From assembly GCA_026981645.1 (NCBI GenBank), contig JALSII010000053.1, forward strand, positions 1 through 44,229: DNA of 44,229 nucleotides, in the 5' to 3' direction. The notes beneath the pieces were generated by a model. That model saw only the letters and a list, made by a program, of their open reading frames with translations, was not told the origin of the DNA and did no database searches. A program made the translations under genes and the position numbers. Positions 1 through 9,255 of the stretch are shown one piece after another (the first letter of the stretch is position 1; every line of letters begins with the position of its first letter). The stretch comes from Hyphomicrobiales bacterium. GTDB taxonomy: Bacteria > Pseudomonadota > Alphaproteobacteria > Rhizobiales > Devosiaceae.

Positions 1-2
1 CG

Positions 3-554
3 CGCAACAGCACAGTTGGCATCATGGGGATGGGGGTTCTGGGGCAGGATGCGGCGAAACGTCTGCTGGCGCTGGGATTTGAGGTAAGGGGCTGGAGCCG
101 CTCACCCAAAACCCTTGAGGGCATGGTGAGTTTTTCGGGGATGGAACAATTCGATGCGTTTCTTTGTGGCACTGATATTCTGGTCGATCTTCTGCCGCTG
201 ACCCCTGAAACAGAAAACATTCTGAACTATGAAACTTTTTCAAAACTCAGACGCGACAGGCTCAAGGGCGGCCCAGTGATTATCAACGCGGCCCGTGGCG
301 GGCATCAGGTCGAAGACGATATTGTAAAAGCCCTTGGTGACGGCACGCTGGGGGCAGCCAGCCTTGACGTGTTCCAGACCGAGCCCCTGCCCGCACACAG
401 TCCGCTGTGGGCGCTTGAGAACTGCTATATCACCCCTCATATCGCCGCGATTTCCTCGCCGCACAGCGGCGCGGCCTATTTTGCCGATATCATACTGAAG
501 CATGAAGCGGGGCAACCACTGGTCAATGTGGTGGACGTGTCGCGGGGATATTAA
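3..554 (+). CDS. D-2-hydroxyacid dehydrogenase (glyoxylate/hydroxypyruvate reductase A type), 5' truncated
   Basis: This is the C-terminal part of an NAD(P)-dependent 2-hydroxyacid dehydrogenase, which reduces glyoxylate, hydroxypyruvate or related 2-oxoacids. The frame is open to the window edge, and the first visible codons encode the Rossmann glycine loop TVGIMGMGVLG. The ATG at 24 lies inside this loop, so the true start is outside the window. The conserved block INAARGGHQVEDD, the catalytic-acid region SLDVFQTEPLP and the C-terminal LWALENCYITPHIAA, with the catalytic His, are all present, as in GhrA. About 180 residues are visible, against roughly 310 for the family. Its stop codon overlaps the stop of the convergent aminopeptidase in a shared TTAA. 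The exact substrate cannot be told from the sequence. Confidence 0.9.
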   Translation, partial: RNSTVGIMGMGVLGQDAAKRLLALGFEVRGWSRSPKTLEGMVSFSGMEQFDAFLCGTDILVDLLPLTPETENILNYETFSKLRRDRLKGGPVIINAARGGHQVEDDIVKALGDGTLGAASLDVFQTEPLPAHSPLWALENCYITPHIAAISSPHSGAAYFADIILKHEAGQPLVNVVDVSRGY

Positions 555-1900
555 CCATAGCGCTTTTTGAGCACAAAATAGGCGGCGCGGATGCCCTGGT
601 CGGCACCCCCTTTGGGACGCCCGGGCCGGGCTTCCGGCACCCAGCCGAAAATATCCATATGCACCCAGTCGCCCACGTTTTTGACGAAGCGCTGCAAAAA
701 TAGCGCTGCGGTGATTGAGCCGGCAAAACCTCCCGGGCTGATATGGTTCACATCAGCAATGGGCGAGGACAGGTTTACATCATAGGGCTGCCACAAAGGC
801 ATGTGCCAGAGCGGGTCGCCCCAGTGTGTGCCCAATTCCATCAGTTCGTGTGCCAGAGCATCGCTGGTTGAATAGAGCGGGGGCAAGTCCGGCCCCAGCG
901 CCACCCTTGCAGCACCGGTCAGGGTCGCCATGTCCATGAGCAGTTGGGGCTTTTCTTCCGAGGCCAGGGTCAGGGCATCGGCAAGAATAAGTCGCCCCTC
1001 GGCATCCGTATTGCCAATCTCCACATTAAGTCCTGCGCGCGAGGGCAGCACATCGCCGGGGCGGAAGGCATTGCCCGATATGGAGTTTTCGACCACCGGC
1101 AAGAGCACCCGCAGGCGCAGATTCAACCCGTTGGCAACAATGGCATGGGCCAGCCCTAAAATATTGGCGGCGCCTCCCATATCCTTCTTCATCAACACCA
1201 TGCCGGCAGCGGGTTTGATGTTGAGGCCGCCGGTATCAAAGGTCACGCCCTTGCCTACCAGCGTGACTTTGGGGGCGTCTTTTTTCCCCCAGGTCAAATC
1301 CAGTAATCTGGGGGCCTGAGAACTGGCCCGGCCCACCGCATGAATCATGGGCAGGTTTTCCTTGAGAAGCGCGTCCCCGGAAATTACCCTGCACTCCATC
1401 TTGCGCTTTTTGGCAAAGGAGCGGATTTCCTTTTCAAACGCTTCGGGGCCCAAATCGTTTGCGGGGGTATTTATCAGGTCGCGGGCGATAAAAGCCGCTT
1501 CGGCGAGCGCTTCTATCTCGGTGAGGTCCTCCTCACTTTCCAGCATGACCTTATCCTTCCCCGCTTTGTAGCGGGCGAAATGATAGGCTCCCAGCTTGAA
1601 GGCCAGCGCCGCGCGTTGCGCATCACCATAACTGCCCGCCAGCTGATAATTTCCGGCGGGAAGTTTGGCTGAGGCAGCACCAAGAACAAGCGGAGGACGA
1701 TTATTTTTATGTCCCATGCCGAAGGCGAACGCTGAAACAGTACCTTTTTCGTCCGGCAGTGCAAGCAAGCGGCCCTTTTGCCCGTTAAAGCGGTTTTCAC
1801 GCAGCCAGTTCATTTGCGCCTTGCTCAGTTCACCGGGAGGCGCTTCGCCTTGTTCCATGCAAAAGAGGGCGATGCCTGCGGGGCGTTGTTGTTTTGACAA
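551..1900 (-). CDS. Leucyl aminopeptidase family M17 protein
   Basis: This is a cytosolic two-metal aminopeptidase that removes N-terminal residues from peptides. The M17 signature NTDAEGRLILADAL lies near residue 297. Upstream, VGKGVTFDTGGLNIKP supplies a metal- or substrate-binding Lys and Asp, and LLMDMATLTGA follows the signature. The product is about 449 residues, slightly shorter than E. coli PepA (503), with a reduced N-terminal domain, as in the second M17 paralogue common in alphaproteobacteria. I chose the TTG at 1900 because GGAG precedes it by five bases. An upstream in-frame TTG at 1933 has no clear Shine-Dalgarno, and the first ATG (1858) would cut into the conserved N-terminal region. 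The gene is transcribed away from tadD, with a short shared intergenic region. Confidence 0.9.
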   Translation of the reverse strand: MSKQQRPAGIALFCMEQGEAPPGELSKAQMNWLRENRFNGQKGRLLALPDEKGTVSAFAFGMGHKNNRPPLVLGAASAKLPAGNYQLAGSYGDAQRAALAFKLGAYHFARYKAGKDKVMLESEEDLTEIEALAEAAFIARDLINTPANDLGPEAFEKEIRSFAKKRKMECRVISGDALLKENLPMIHAVGRASSQAPRLLDLTWGKKDAPKVTLVGKGVTFDTGGLNIKPAAGMVLMKKDMGGAANILGLAHAIVANGLNLRLRVLLPVVENSISGNAFRPGDVLPSRAGLNVEIGNTDAEGRLILADALTLASEEKPQLLMDMATLTGAARVALGPDLPPLYSTSDALAHELMELGTHWGDPLWHMPLWQPYDVNLSSPIADVNHISPGGFAGSITAALFLQRFVKNVGDWVHMDIFGWVPEARPGRPKGGADQGIRAAYFVLKKRYG

Positions 1901-1999
1901 GCTGGCTCCAGTCTTTTTTGCTATTCGGCTCAAGTGGCCGCCGGGGTGCTTTTGTAATGGCTGCGCCGGGCAGTGGCAAGCGGCACGCTTAAGGCCCGT

Positions 2000-2014
2000 T
2001 TAACCGACTGTTAG
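2000..2014. promoter_or_regulatory. Possible CtrA-like box upstream of tadD
   Basis: The sequence TTAA-ccgactg-TTAG matches the alphaproteobacterial CtrA consensus TTAA-N7-TTAA at 7 of 8 positions. It lies 66 bases before the tadD ATG, in the divergent gap with the aminopeptidase. A single near match is weak evidence. It gains weight from similar boxes in the other gaps of the pilus locus. Confidence 0.35.
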
Positions 2015-2079
2015 GGTTAATGAACTATTGAAAAGGGAGAAGCTGACAGCTGACAGACGAACAGAAAGTTCAAAATTCC

Positions 2080-2865
2080 ATGCCCGCTTTAGCGCCCACA
2101 TTGCCTTGCTTTGCCTCCCGCCTGCGCACGCTGGCGATGGTTGGCGTTGCGGCCATTGCCCTTTCGGCCTGTGCTGTGAATACTTCCACCGGCCCCACCC
2201 CGGACTATTCCGGCCTGTCGCAAAGCGAAGCACAATCCAATCTGGCCCAGCTTGCCGCCCGTTTTGAGGCGAACCGCAAAGATAAAAGGGCAGCCATACA
2301 TTTTTCTGCCGCATTGCGCGCCGTTGGCCAGAACTCCCAGGCGGTTTCGGTGATGGAAGTGGCACTGCAAACCTATCGAGGCGACCCGGAGGTCGATATT
2401 TCCTACGCCAAGGCACTGGCAGCGGACGGACGGTTCTCCCAGGCCATGAACGTCATCAACAACACGATCCGCCCCGAAAACCCCAACTGGAATGCGCTTC
2501 TGGTCAAGGGTGCTATTCTGGACCAGATGGGGGCCAACGCCGAGGCACGCTCAATCTACCAGCAGGCGATGATATTGGCGCCTAACGAGGCCTCGCTTGA
2601 AGCCAATATGGGCCTGTCCTATGCCATGACAGGAGAGCTTGAGCGGGCCGAAAGCCATTTGCGCACCGCCCAGCGCAAGCGGGGAGCCAATTCGCGTATC
2701 CGTCAGAATCTGGCCCTGGTGCTTGGCCTTCAGGGCCGATTTGATGAAGCGCGGGCCATTTATCTTGCCGAATTGCCTCCCGACCAGGTGGAGGCCAACA
2801 TGGCCTACATCCGCGCCCTGCTCACCCAGCAAAACCGTTGGGACATCATTGAGGATGCTGGGTAA
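2080..2865 (+). CDS. tadD: TadD-like TPR lipoprotein of the Flp pilus system
   Basis: The product is a 261-residue outer-membrane-type lipoprotein needed in Tad systems for pilus assembly. The N-terminus is basic and hydrophobic and ends in a lipobox (IALSAC, Cys near residue 31). The remainder is helical with tetratricopeptide repeats, for example the stretches around GAILDQMGANAEARSIYQQA and MGLSYAMTGELERAESHLRT. The ATG at 2080 is the only reasonable start, because an in-frame stop lies 36 bases upstream; no strong Shine-Dalgarno is visible. It faces tadC tail to tail, so it is transcribed separately from the main tad operon, whereas many alphaproteobacteria carry tadD downstream of tadC on the same strand. 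Confidence 0.85.
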   Translation: MPALAPTLPCFASRLRTLAMVGVAAIALSACAVNTSTGPTPDYSGLSQSEAQSNLAQLAARFEANRKDKRAAIHFSAALRAVGQNSQAVSVMEVALQTYRGDPEVDISYAKALAADGRFSQAMNVINNTIRPENPNWNALLVKGAILDQMGANAEARSIYQQAMILAPNEASLEANMGLSYAMTGELERAESHLRTAQRKRGANSRIRQNLALVLGLQGRFDEARAIYLAELPPDQVEANMAYIRALLTQQNRWDIIEDAG

Positions 2866-2906
2866 AAGATCTTTTTCGTTAGCTCTGGTTCCGCCCGGAA
2901 ACGGTT

Positions 2907-3902
2907 TTAGAACCCAAGCCCGCCATTCATTGCGACCTTGATGATTGCGGGCGAGATGATGACGATAAACAATACCGGCAGGAAAAATACGATCAACGGC
3001 ACCGTCATTTTCGGTGGCAGGGCCGCGGCCTTTTTTTCCGCCGCCATCATGCGCTCCTCGCGCCCCTCTTCGGCCATCACCCTGAGGGACGAGCCCACCG
3101 AAGTCCCGTACTTGTCGGCCTGAATGAGCGCAGTCATGACCGAGCGCACCGCATCAAGGCCGGTGCGCTTACCCAGATTTTCAAACGCGCTGGCACGGTT
3201 TTCGAGGAACGAAAGCTCCGCAGCTGTCAGCGTCAGTTCTTCTGCCAGTTCGGGGCTTTGGGCACCAAGTTCCTTGGCAACGCGCTTGATGGCATGCTCG
3301 ATAGACATGCCGCTTTCGACACATAAAAGCATCAGGTCCAAGGCATCGGGCCAGGCTTTCCTGATAGAGGCCTGACGTTTGGAGATGGAATTCTTGAGCA
3401 TAATAACGGGCAGGTAGGAGCCTATCAGCCCTGCTGCCAGAGCGTAAAGCAGGGTCATGAACAATTCACCATCAGGCATCAACGTTATACGCAGATAGGC
3501 AAAAGCAAAGATAAACAGAAAAATGGGCGTGGCAAAACGCATGAACAGATAGGTGGTCAGGTGACGGGGCGCGCGAAATCCGCCCTGGGCGAGTTTGTTT
3601 ATGGTGTTTTCGTCCAGAAAGGCCTTGCGCAGAGACAGTGCCTCAACGGTCTTTTTGATCAGCGTTTTACCTTCCATGGAGCGCAGGGAAACCTGTTCGG
3701 CCTTGTGGTCGCCGCGTGTGCCGCGCAGGCGCGCCATTTCTTCATTGCGCATGCGTTCGCGCTCTACGGCCACCCGCTTGATGCGGTCCTTGAGGTCGGA
3801 GCGATCAAAAAACTGACTGCCGAAAGTGAATACCACCGCCGCCGCCGAGATGGCGGCAAAAGCCGCAATTAAAAAATCCGGGTCGGTTATCAGGTTCAGC
3901 AT
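2907..3902 (-). CDS. tadC: TadC, inner-membrane platform protein (GspF family)
   Basis: The product is a 331-residue polytopic protein that, with TadB, forms the inner-membrane platform of the Flp pilus machine. There is a hydrophobic N-terminal segment (near LIAAFAAISAAAVVFTFG), a basic cytoplasmic region, paired transmembrane helices around residues 120-170, the GspF-type cytoplasmic domain (ALDLMLLCVESGMSIEHAI and later DKYGTSVGSSLRVMAEEGR) and a C-terminal hydrophobic helix. The start at 3902 has AGGA eight bases upstream. It is last in the minus-strand cpaB-tadC run, 42 bases after tadB, and converges with tadD. Confidence 0.93.
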   Translation of the reverse strand: MLNLITDPDFLIAAFAAISAAAVVFTFGSQFFDRSDLKDRIKRVAVERERMRNEEMARLRGTRGDHKAEQVSLRSMEGKTLIKKTVEALSLRKAFLDENTINKLAQGGFRAPRHLTTYLFMRFATPIFLFIFAFAYLRITLMPDGELFMTLLYALAAGLIGSYLPVIMLKNSISKRQASIRKAWPDALDLMLLCVESGMSIEHAIKRVAKELGAQSPELAEELTLTAAELSFLENRASAFENLGKRTGLDAVRSVMTALIQADKYGTSVGSSLRVMAEEGREERMMAAEKKAAALPPKMTVPLIVFFLPVLFIVIISPAIIKVAMNGGLGF

Positions 3903-3944
3903 TTCATTTCTCGTTCCTGCTCACGCAGTTGTCGTGCCCTCATC

Positions 3945-4919
3945 CTAATAGTCAAACTGCACCATCTTGTTCATGATGAAGGCACCCATGGACATCATGA
4001 TGGCTGCCACGGCAAGACATATATAACCCGCGGTGGTGCTCACCAGCGGCAACAGATAGTCGGGAGTGACAAAGCTGACCAGTGCCGCAACGATAAAGGG
4101 CAGGGAGCCGATAATCATGGCCGAGGCCTTGGCTTCGGAAGACATGGCCTTGACCTTGGCGGCCATCTTCTTGCGATCGCGCAGCACCCGGGCCAGGTTG
4201 CTCAGAGCCTCGGAAAGGTTTCCTCCGGACTTTTGCTGAACGCTGATGACAACGACGAAAAAATTAACCTCGGAAACCGGCATGCGCTCATAAATCAGGC
4301 CGACGGCATCCTCCATGGAGGTGCCCATGGACTGGGCGTCGACAATGCGGGCAAACTCGGACTTGATGGGCTCCTTGCCCTCTTTGGCAACCAGACGGAT
4401 GCAATCATTAAGAGGCAGGCCGGTTTTAACGCCGCGCACAATTGCTTCAACGGCATTGGGCAGTTCTTCGAGGAATTTTTTCTGATATTTTTTGCGACGT
4501 CGGCCTATGTACCAGTTGGGTATCAGATAGGCGATGGCAACAGCAAATACGCCTGCGTAAAGCGGGGCAATCCCCAAAAGGAACAGGAGCACAAAAGCTA
4601 CGCCGCCGACTATGATCGAATTACGGATGAACGCGCCCTTCTTGATGGTCATTCCGGCCTGATAAAGCTTCAATTGCAGAGGAATACGGGACTTTTTCTT
4701 CCTGGTGTCGCCAGCCTGATTTTTGACAACCTCTTCGACGGAATTACGCCGGGCGTCGCGTGTGGGTGCCAAGACACCCGCACGCCCCATCGTCGTATTT
4801 CCGCTGAAAGCCTTGATGCGTTTGTCAGCCCGGCCCGAACCGGCCAGAGAAGGCATGAATGCCGCCCCCAGCGCACCGATCACGACAACCACGAGAATTC
4901 CAACAAGAAGCGGTGACAT
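3945..4919 (-). CDS. tadB: TadB, inner-membrane platform protein (GspF family)
   Basis: This 324-residue protein is the second GspF-family platform subunit. It has an N-terminal transmembrane helix (LLVGILVVVVIGALGAAF), a basic linker, a helical hairpin near residues 105-140, the T2SSF cytoplasmic domain (ALPNAVEAIVRGVKTGLPL, then VSVQQKSGGNLSEALSNL, a typical TadB block) and two C-terminal helices. It starts 7 bases after the cpaF stop with GGAGG upstream, which indicates translational coupling. TadB and TadC are expected to form a heteromer driven by the CpaF ATPase. Confidence 0.95.
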   Translation of the reverse strand: MSPLLVGILVVVVIGALGAAFMPSLAGSGRADKRIKAFSGNTTMGRAGVLAPTRDARRNSVEEVVKNQAGDTRKKKSRIPLQLKLYQAGMTIKKGAFIRNSIIVGGVAFVLLFLLGIAPLYAGVFAVAIAYLIPNWYIGRRRKKYQKKFLEELPNAVEAIVRGVKTGLPLNDCIRLVAKEGKEPIKSEFARIVDAQSMGTSMEDAVGLIYERMPVSEVNFFVVVISVQQKSGGNLSEALSNLARVLRDRKKMAAKVKAMSSEAKASAMIIGSLPFIVAALVSFVTPDYLLPLVSTTAGYICLAVAAIMMSMGAFIMNKMVQFDY

Positions 4920-4925
4920 CAGGCC

Positions 4926-6425
4926 CTATCCTCCCGCTCTCTGTTCTTCGACATTGGCCGCTTCAAGAGCCTCCACCAGAGCGGATTCTTCGTTGAAATA
5001 GCGGGCGCGCTCGGCAAGCTTAGGCTTGGTGATTCCTGTGGAGCGGTGGCGACCCAACAAGTTCCCGTTGGCGTCTTCTCCGGTTATGTCATACAAAAAT
5101 ATGTCCTGGGTGACGATAACCTCGCCCTCCATACCCAGAACCTCGGTAACATGGGTGATGCGGCGCGAGCCATCGCGCAGGCGGGCGGCCTGCACAATCA
5201 CATCAATGGATGAGACAATCATTTCGCGAATGGTACGCGAGGGCAGGGAATAACCACCCATGGTAATCATTGATTCCATGCGCGCCATGGCTTCGCGAGG
5301 GGAGTTGGCGTGCAGGGTCCCCATGGAGCCGTCATGGCCGGTGTTCATGGCCTGAAGCAGGTCAAAAGCCTCGGGTCCGCGCACTTCGCCCACAATAATG
5401 CGCTCGGGCCGCATGCGCAGGCAGTTCTTTATCAGATCGCGCATGGTGATCTGCCCCTCACCCTCCAGATTGGGGGGGCGGGTTTCAAGGCGCACCACAT
5501 GGGGTTGCTGCAATTGCAGTTCGGCTGAATCCTCGCAGGTTATGACGCGCTCGTCCGGCTCGATAAAGGCAGTCATGCAGTTCAGAAGTGTGGTTTTTCC
5601 CGAACCGGTGCCACCGGAAATCAAAACGTTACCGCGCACCCGGCCAAGAATGCGCAACAATTCAGCCCCCTCGGGGGAAATCGAACCGAACTTGACCAGT
5701 TGCTCCAGAGTCAGCTTGTCTTTTTTGAATTTGCGAATGGTCAGGGCGGCGCCATCAATGGCCAAAGGCGGCGCAATCACATTGACACGGGAGCCATCGG
5801 GCAGACGCGCATCGCATATGGGGGAACTCTCATCAACCCGGCGACCAACTTCGGAAACAATGCGCTGGCAAACATTCATCAGGTGGGCTTCGTCGCGAAA
5901 CCGCACGTTGGTGTTCTTTACCCGGCCACCCACTTCAATATAACATTTTTGTGGCCCGTTCACCATGATGTCGGCGATGTCGTCGCGCGCCAGCAGGGGT
6001 TCGAGCGGGCCGTAACCCAGCACGTCATTGCAAATGTCGTCAAGCAGGTCCTCCTGCTCGGATATGGACATGACGATGGCTTTAAGGGAGATGATTTCCG
6101 AAACAATATCGCGAATTTCTTCACGGGCGGATTCCATTTCCATGGTAGCCAGCTGGCTCAAGTCAATGGAATCTATCAGTGCACTGAAAATTGCTGATTT
6201 TGTTTTGAAATACTCCTCGTCGTGGGCAACTCCATCGGCGGCATTAACATCAAAAACATCGTCATGGGCAATGTTTTTTTGAGAGGCAGGGGCCTTTGCA
6301 ATCGGCTTTGAAGCCGGGGACGAAACCTCTTTTTCCGTGGAGACGGGATCGTCGCTTACGGGTTTTGGTGCCGCATGCGTGGGGTTCTGTGTGTTCCCGC
6401 CAAATGTTTTACGCTTACCAAACAT
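4926..6425 (-). CDS. cpaF: CpaF/TadA, pilus assembly ATPase
   Basis: This 499-residue hexameric secretion ATPase powers Flp pilus extension, and in Caulobacter also retraction. The first ~80 residues are low-complexity, rich in Pro, Ala and Ser. The N1/N2 domain follows, then Walker [10 protein letters not shown] at 271-279, Walker B near RIIVGEVRG at 342-350, and the His box [12 protein letters not shown] at 363-374. The Arg-rich region before Walker A ([21 protein letters not shown]) is typical of the CpaF branch. The start at 6425 has AGGAT close upstream. It lies 70 bases after cpaE and is coupled to tadB. Confidence 0.97.
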   Translation of the reverse strand: MFGKRKTFGGNTQNPTHAAPKPVSDDPVSTEKEVSSPASKPIAKAPASQKNIAHDDVFDVNAADGVAHDEEYFKTKSAIFSALIDSIDLSQLATMEMESAREEIRDIVSEIISLKAIVMSISEQEDLLDDICNDVLGYGPLEPLLARDDIADIMVNGPQKCYIEVGGRVKNTNVRFRDEAHLMNVCQRIVSEVGRRVDESSPICDARLPDGSRVNVIAPPLAIDGAALTIRKFKKDKLTLEQLVKFGSISPEGAELLRILGRVRGNVLISGGTGSGKTTLLNCMTAFIEPDERVITCEDSAELQLQQPHVVRLETRPPNLEGEGQITMRDLIKNCLRMRPERIIVGEVRGPEAFDLLQAMNTGHDGSMGTLHANSPREAMARMESMITMGGYSLPSRTIREMIVSSIDVIVQAARLRDGSRRITHVTEVLGMEGEVIVTQDIFLYDITGEDANGNLLGRHRSTGITKPKLAERARYFNEESALVEALEAANVEEQRAGG

Positions 6426-6495
6426 GAACCATCCTGATCTTTATATCCTGGCCCCGATTTTCTGGGGGCTCTGTTTTTTGGCGCCAAGCGTTCCC

Positions 6496-7761
6496 TCAGG
6501 CACGTTTCAGCATCTTCATCAAAGATGACAGTCCGATACCACTTGCCCTGGCCTCGGTTTGTAGTCGGCTGCGTCCGGTCACCCGGTCGGAAATTGCCAG
6601 AAATGCTTCATTGATTTTGTTGCTCGCCGATACTTCTGCAATCATCTGACCGTTGTTGGCGGCAGTTCCAAACAGGGCGGCATCAAAAGGAACCTGTCCG
6701 ATGAGGGGGCATTCAATAGCCGTTGCAAATTCTGTTGCAGATATTTCAGGCCGCTTGGGCAGGCCGACCCGGTTCAGAACCAGAAGCGGATCCGGCTCGT
6801 TTGGTCGCATGGACTTGATGGTGTCCACCATGGTTTTGGCGTTACGCAGGTTGGCCAGGTCGGGCTCGGCAACGATTACAATCTCGTCGAGTGTTGAAAG
6901 GGTGCGACGCACCCAGCCACACCAGAGGTGGGGGATATCGAGCACAATCAGGGGAATTGTGCTCTGAACCAGTTCTATAACCTGCTCAAAATCGTCTTCA
7001 TTGAAATCACAGGTCTCCTCGAGAGTGCCGGGGGCCGCGAGCAGATTTATGTTGCTTGCAGCTTTGGAAATCAGGCGATCAAGCATAACCGCGTCGAGCT
7101 TTTCCTTGGCAAGAACCGCATCGGCAATGCCGTAAGGGGGATCCTGATTGAAATTCAGGCCCGCAGTGCCAAAAGCCATGTCCATATCAACAATCAGCAC
7201 CTGCTGTTGCAAGGACTGGGCGGTAGCCCAGGCGGAATTATGGGCGATGGTTGATGAGCCCGAACCCCCTTTGGCACTGACAAAGCCGATTGTGCGTCCG
7301 ATGGGTTCTGCATCTTCAGAAGCAAACAGGTCGGCAATGGCTGAAACAAGCGTGTCCGCCTCAGTGGGCAGCACGATATATTCAGACACCCCGGCCCGGA
7401 TGAGCTGGCGATAAAGAACCACGTCATTGACATGGCCCAGAACGATAACCCGGGTGCCGGGGTCACAATATTCAGCCAACTGCTCCAGCGCCTCGGGGAT
7501 GCGCTCGGGGGGCAACAATGTTTCAATCATCAGCAGGTTGGGGGTGGGGTTGGCACGATAGGTTTCAATCGCCCCTTCAAGTCCGCCATTGTGGGTGGTG
7601 AGGGCGACCTTGGCCATGCGCCGGTCGCTCAGGGTGGATTCAACCAGCTGAGCGGTTTGTGATTTTTCGCAAAATGCCTGAACGGTTATGCGCGGCAGCA
7701 GTCTGGTACCTGAACTGGCCTGGGGCGCCTGGCTGCCACTATTGTTTGTCGTTTCACTCAT
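6496..7761 (-). CDS. cpaE: CpaE/TadZ, pilus localisation ATPase
   Basis: The product is a ParA/MinD-superfamily protein that positions the Tad machine, often at a pole. The N-terminal ~150 residues form a receiver-like domain (LLMIETLLPPERIPEALEQL, VIVLGHVNDVVLYRQLIRAG). A deviant Walker A, KGGSGSST, follows near residues 164-171, and further down come LIVDMDMAFG and a MinD-like C-terminal region. GTG at 7764 is immediately followed by ATG at 7761; AAGGA upstream could serve either, and I chose the ATG. The gene is separated from the cpaC stop by only about 56 bases, so no cpaD lies in the usual place between them. Confidence 0.93.
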   Translation of the reverse strand: MSETTNNSGSQAPQASSGTRLLPRITVQAFCEKSQTAQLVESTLSDRRMAKVALTTHNGGLEGAIETYRANPTPNLLMIETLLPPERIPEALEQLAEYCDPGTRVIVLGHVNDVVLYRQLIRAGVSEYIVLPTEADTLVSAIADLFASEDAEPIGRTIGFVSAKGGSGSSTIAHNSAWATAQSLQQQVLIVDMDMAFGTAGLNFNQDPPYGIADAVLAKEKLDAVMLDRLISKAASNINLLAAPGTLEETCDFNEDDFEQVIELVQSTIPLIVLDIPHLWCGWVRRTLSTLDEIVIVAEPDLANLRNAKTMVDTIKSMRPNEPDPLLVLNRVGLPKRPEISATEFATAIECPLIGQVPFDAALFGTAANNGQMIAEVSASNKINEAFLAISDRVTGRSRLQTEARASGIGLSSLMKMLKRA

Positions 7762-7817
7762 CACTTTTATTCCTTATGCGACCCTTTTTTTGGCCCGGGG
7801 CCAAATTCACTCATCTC

Positions 7818-9245
7818 CTAGTCCAGAACAAAGCCGATTGAGCCGGAATACTGGCCCGGACCTGCGCCCTCTCCCACACCGTAGAGCTTCTCCATATGGC
7901 CCAAAAAGATTGCTTCGGCGTCTCCAGAAAAGTTAACATTGTCAGTAGGCAGCCGGGCCTGTCCGCCAGGCTGGGCCAGATAGGGTGTCACCAGTATCAA
8001 AAGTTCAGTCTGAGAGCGCACGAAGTCACGCGATCTGAACAAGGCGCCAAGAATGGGCACATCACCAATTCCGGGCAGGGAGTTGAACTGCTGGCGTACC
8101 TTGTCCTCAATCAGACCTGCAATGGCGAGCGTTGATCCGGCCTGCATCTGCACTGATGTTTTGGCTTCGCGCTGACGGGTTGCGGGGATGGTGATGCCAC
8201 CGGCATTAAAGCCCCCTTCCGTGGTCGGTTCTGAGACCGAAGTATCCACTTCAAGCCCGATAATACCGTTTGAATGCACGGTGGGGGTGAATTTCAGCCG
8301 GATGCCAAACTCCTTGAATTCAAAGGTGATTACACCATTGTCCACACCCACAGGCACTGGAAACTCTCCCCCGGCAAGAAATTCAGCTTCCTGCCCGGAG
8401 AGCGCTGTAAGTGTTGGTTCAGCCAGGGTTCTAAGTGCGCCGCGCCGCTCAAGCGCCCTCAGGGTCGCGTCAATCGAAACACCGCCAGCGGAAAACCCGG
8501 CACTCATGGTTGAACCACTTATGACGCCGGATGCGCCGCCAAGGGGGGGCGCGGAAAGCAGGCCCGTGGTCAGGTCACCAAGAGAAAGCGATGCGCTTAG
8601 ATCAATACCCAGCTGTTTGACAGTTTCTCGAGCGACTTCGGCAACCGTTACCTTGAGCATGACCTGCTGGGCCCCGAAGATGGTTATCACATTGGCGACA
8701 TTGTCCTCGCCCCCGGCAAACTGGGCGGCGATGGCCATTACCTTGTTGATATCATCAGTGGACTGGGCGGTGCCGGACAGAATGATACGCTCGCCGAACG
8801 AATCCACCTGAATATTGGAGGTGGGCACGATCCGGCGCAGGGCGGCGGAGAGCGTTGCCGCATCATTAACGATGGAAATTTCGATGACCGCAATCTGGCG
8901 CCCCTGAGCATCGAGAAAAAACACGTTGGTTTCGCCAAGAGAGACACCCTGAATAATCGCGCGCTTGCGGGTGCGCATGATGGCTCCGGCGACATTGGGC
9001 TGTGAAACGATAACCTCGGACACGTCCCGGGGCAGGTCGATTATGACCGATTTGTTCAAACCGAGCTGGATGCTCTGCGTACTGCCCACGGCCGAGACCC
9101 TGAGAGAAGACATAGCGCTTGCAGCGGCCGGCTGGCTAAACAGTATAAATGTTGCCAGCAACAGGGCCATTGTGGCAAGGGCGAGGTACATCTGTCGCGG
9201 GGACATTAAAGGTTTAGAATGTTGGAATAATCCAGACATGTTCAT
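7818..9245 (-). CDS. cpaC: CpaC/RcpA, outer-membrane secretin of the Flp pilus
   Basis: This 475-residue secretin forms the outer-membrane channel for the pilus. It has a signal-peptide-like N-terminus (MALLLATFILFSQPAAASA), a pilus-assembly N-domain (residues ~45-120: SIQLGLNKSVIIDLPRDVSEV, ANVAGAIMRTRKRAII type), a BON-like domain (~125-195) and the secretin core from ~245, including VPVGVDNGVITFEFKEFGI and GSTLAIAGLIED. The first ATG (9245) has GGTGA just upstream; a second ATG two codons on (9239) is possible. It is 10 bases after cpaB in the same operon. The pilotin-like CpaD partner is absent from the locus. Confidence 0.95.
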   Translation of the reverse strand: MNMSGLFQHSKPLMSPRQMYLALATMALLLATFILFSQPAAASAMSSLRVSAVGSTQSIQLGLNKSVIIDLPRDVSEVIVSQPNVAGAIMRTRKRAIIQGVSLGETNVFFLDAQGRQIAVIEISIVNDAATLSAALRRIVPTSNIQVDSFGERIILSGTAQSTDDINKVMAIAAQFAGGEDNVANVITIFGAQQVMLKVTVAEVARETVKQLGIDLSASLSLGDLTTGLLSAPPLGGASGVISGSTMSAGFSAGGVSIDATLRALERRGALRTLAEPTLTALSGQEAEFLAGGEFPVPVGVDNGVITFEFKEFGIRLKFTPTVHSNGIIGLEVDTSVSEPTTEGGFNAGGITIPATRQREAKTSVQMQAGSTLAIAGLIEDKVRQQFNSLPGIGDVPILGALFRSRDFVRSQTELLILVTPYLAQPGGQARLPTDNVNFSGDAEAIFLGHMEKLYGVGEGAGPGQYSGSIGFVLD

Positions 9246-9255
9246 TTCTCACCAA

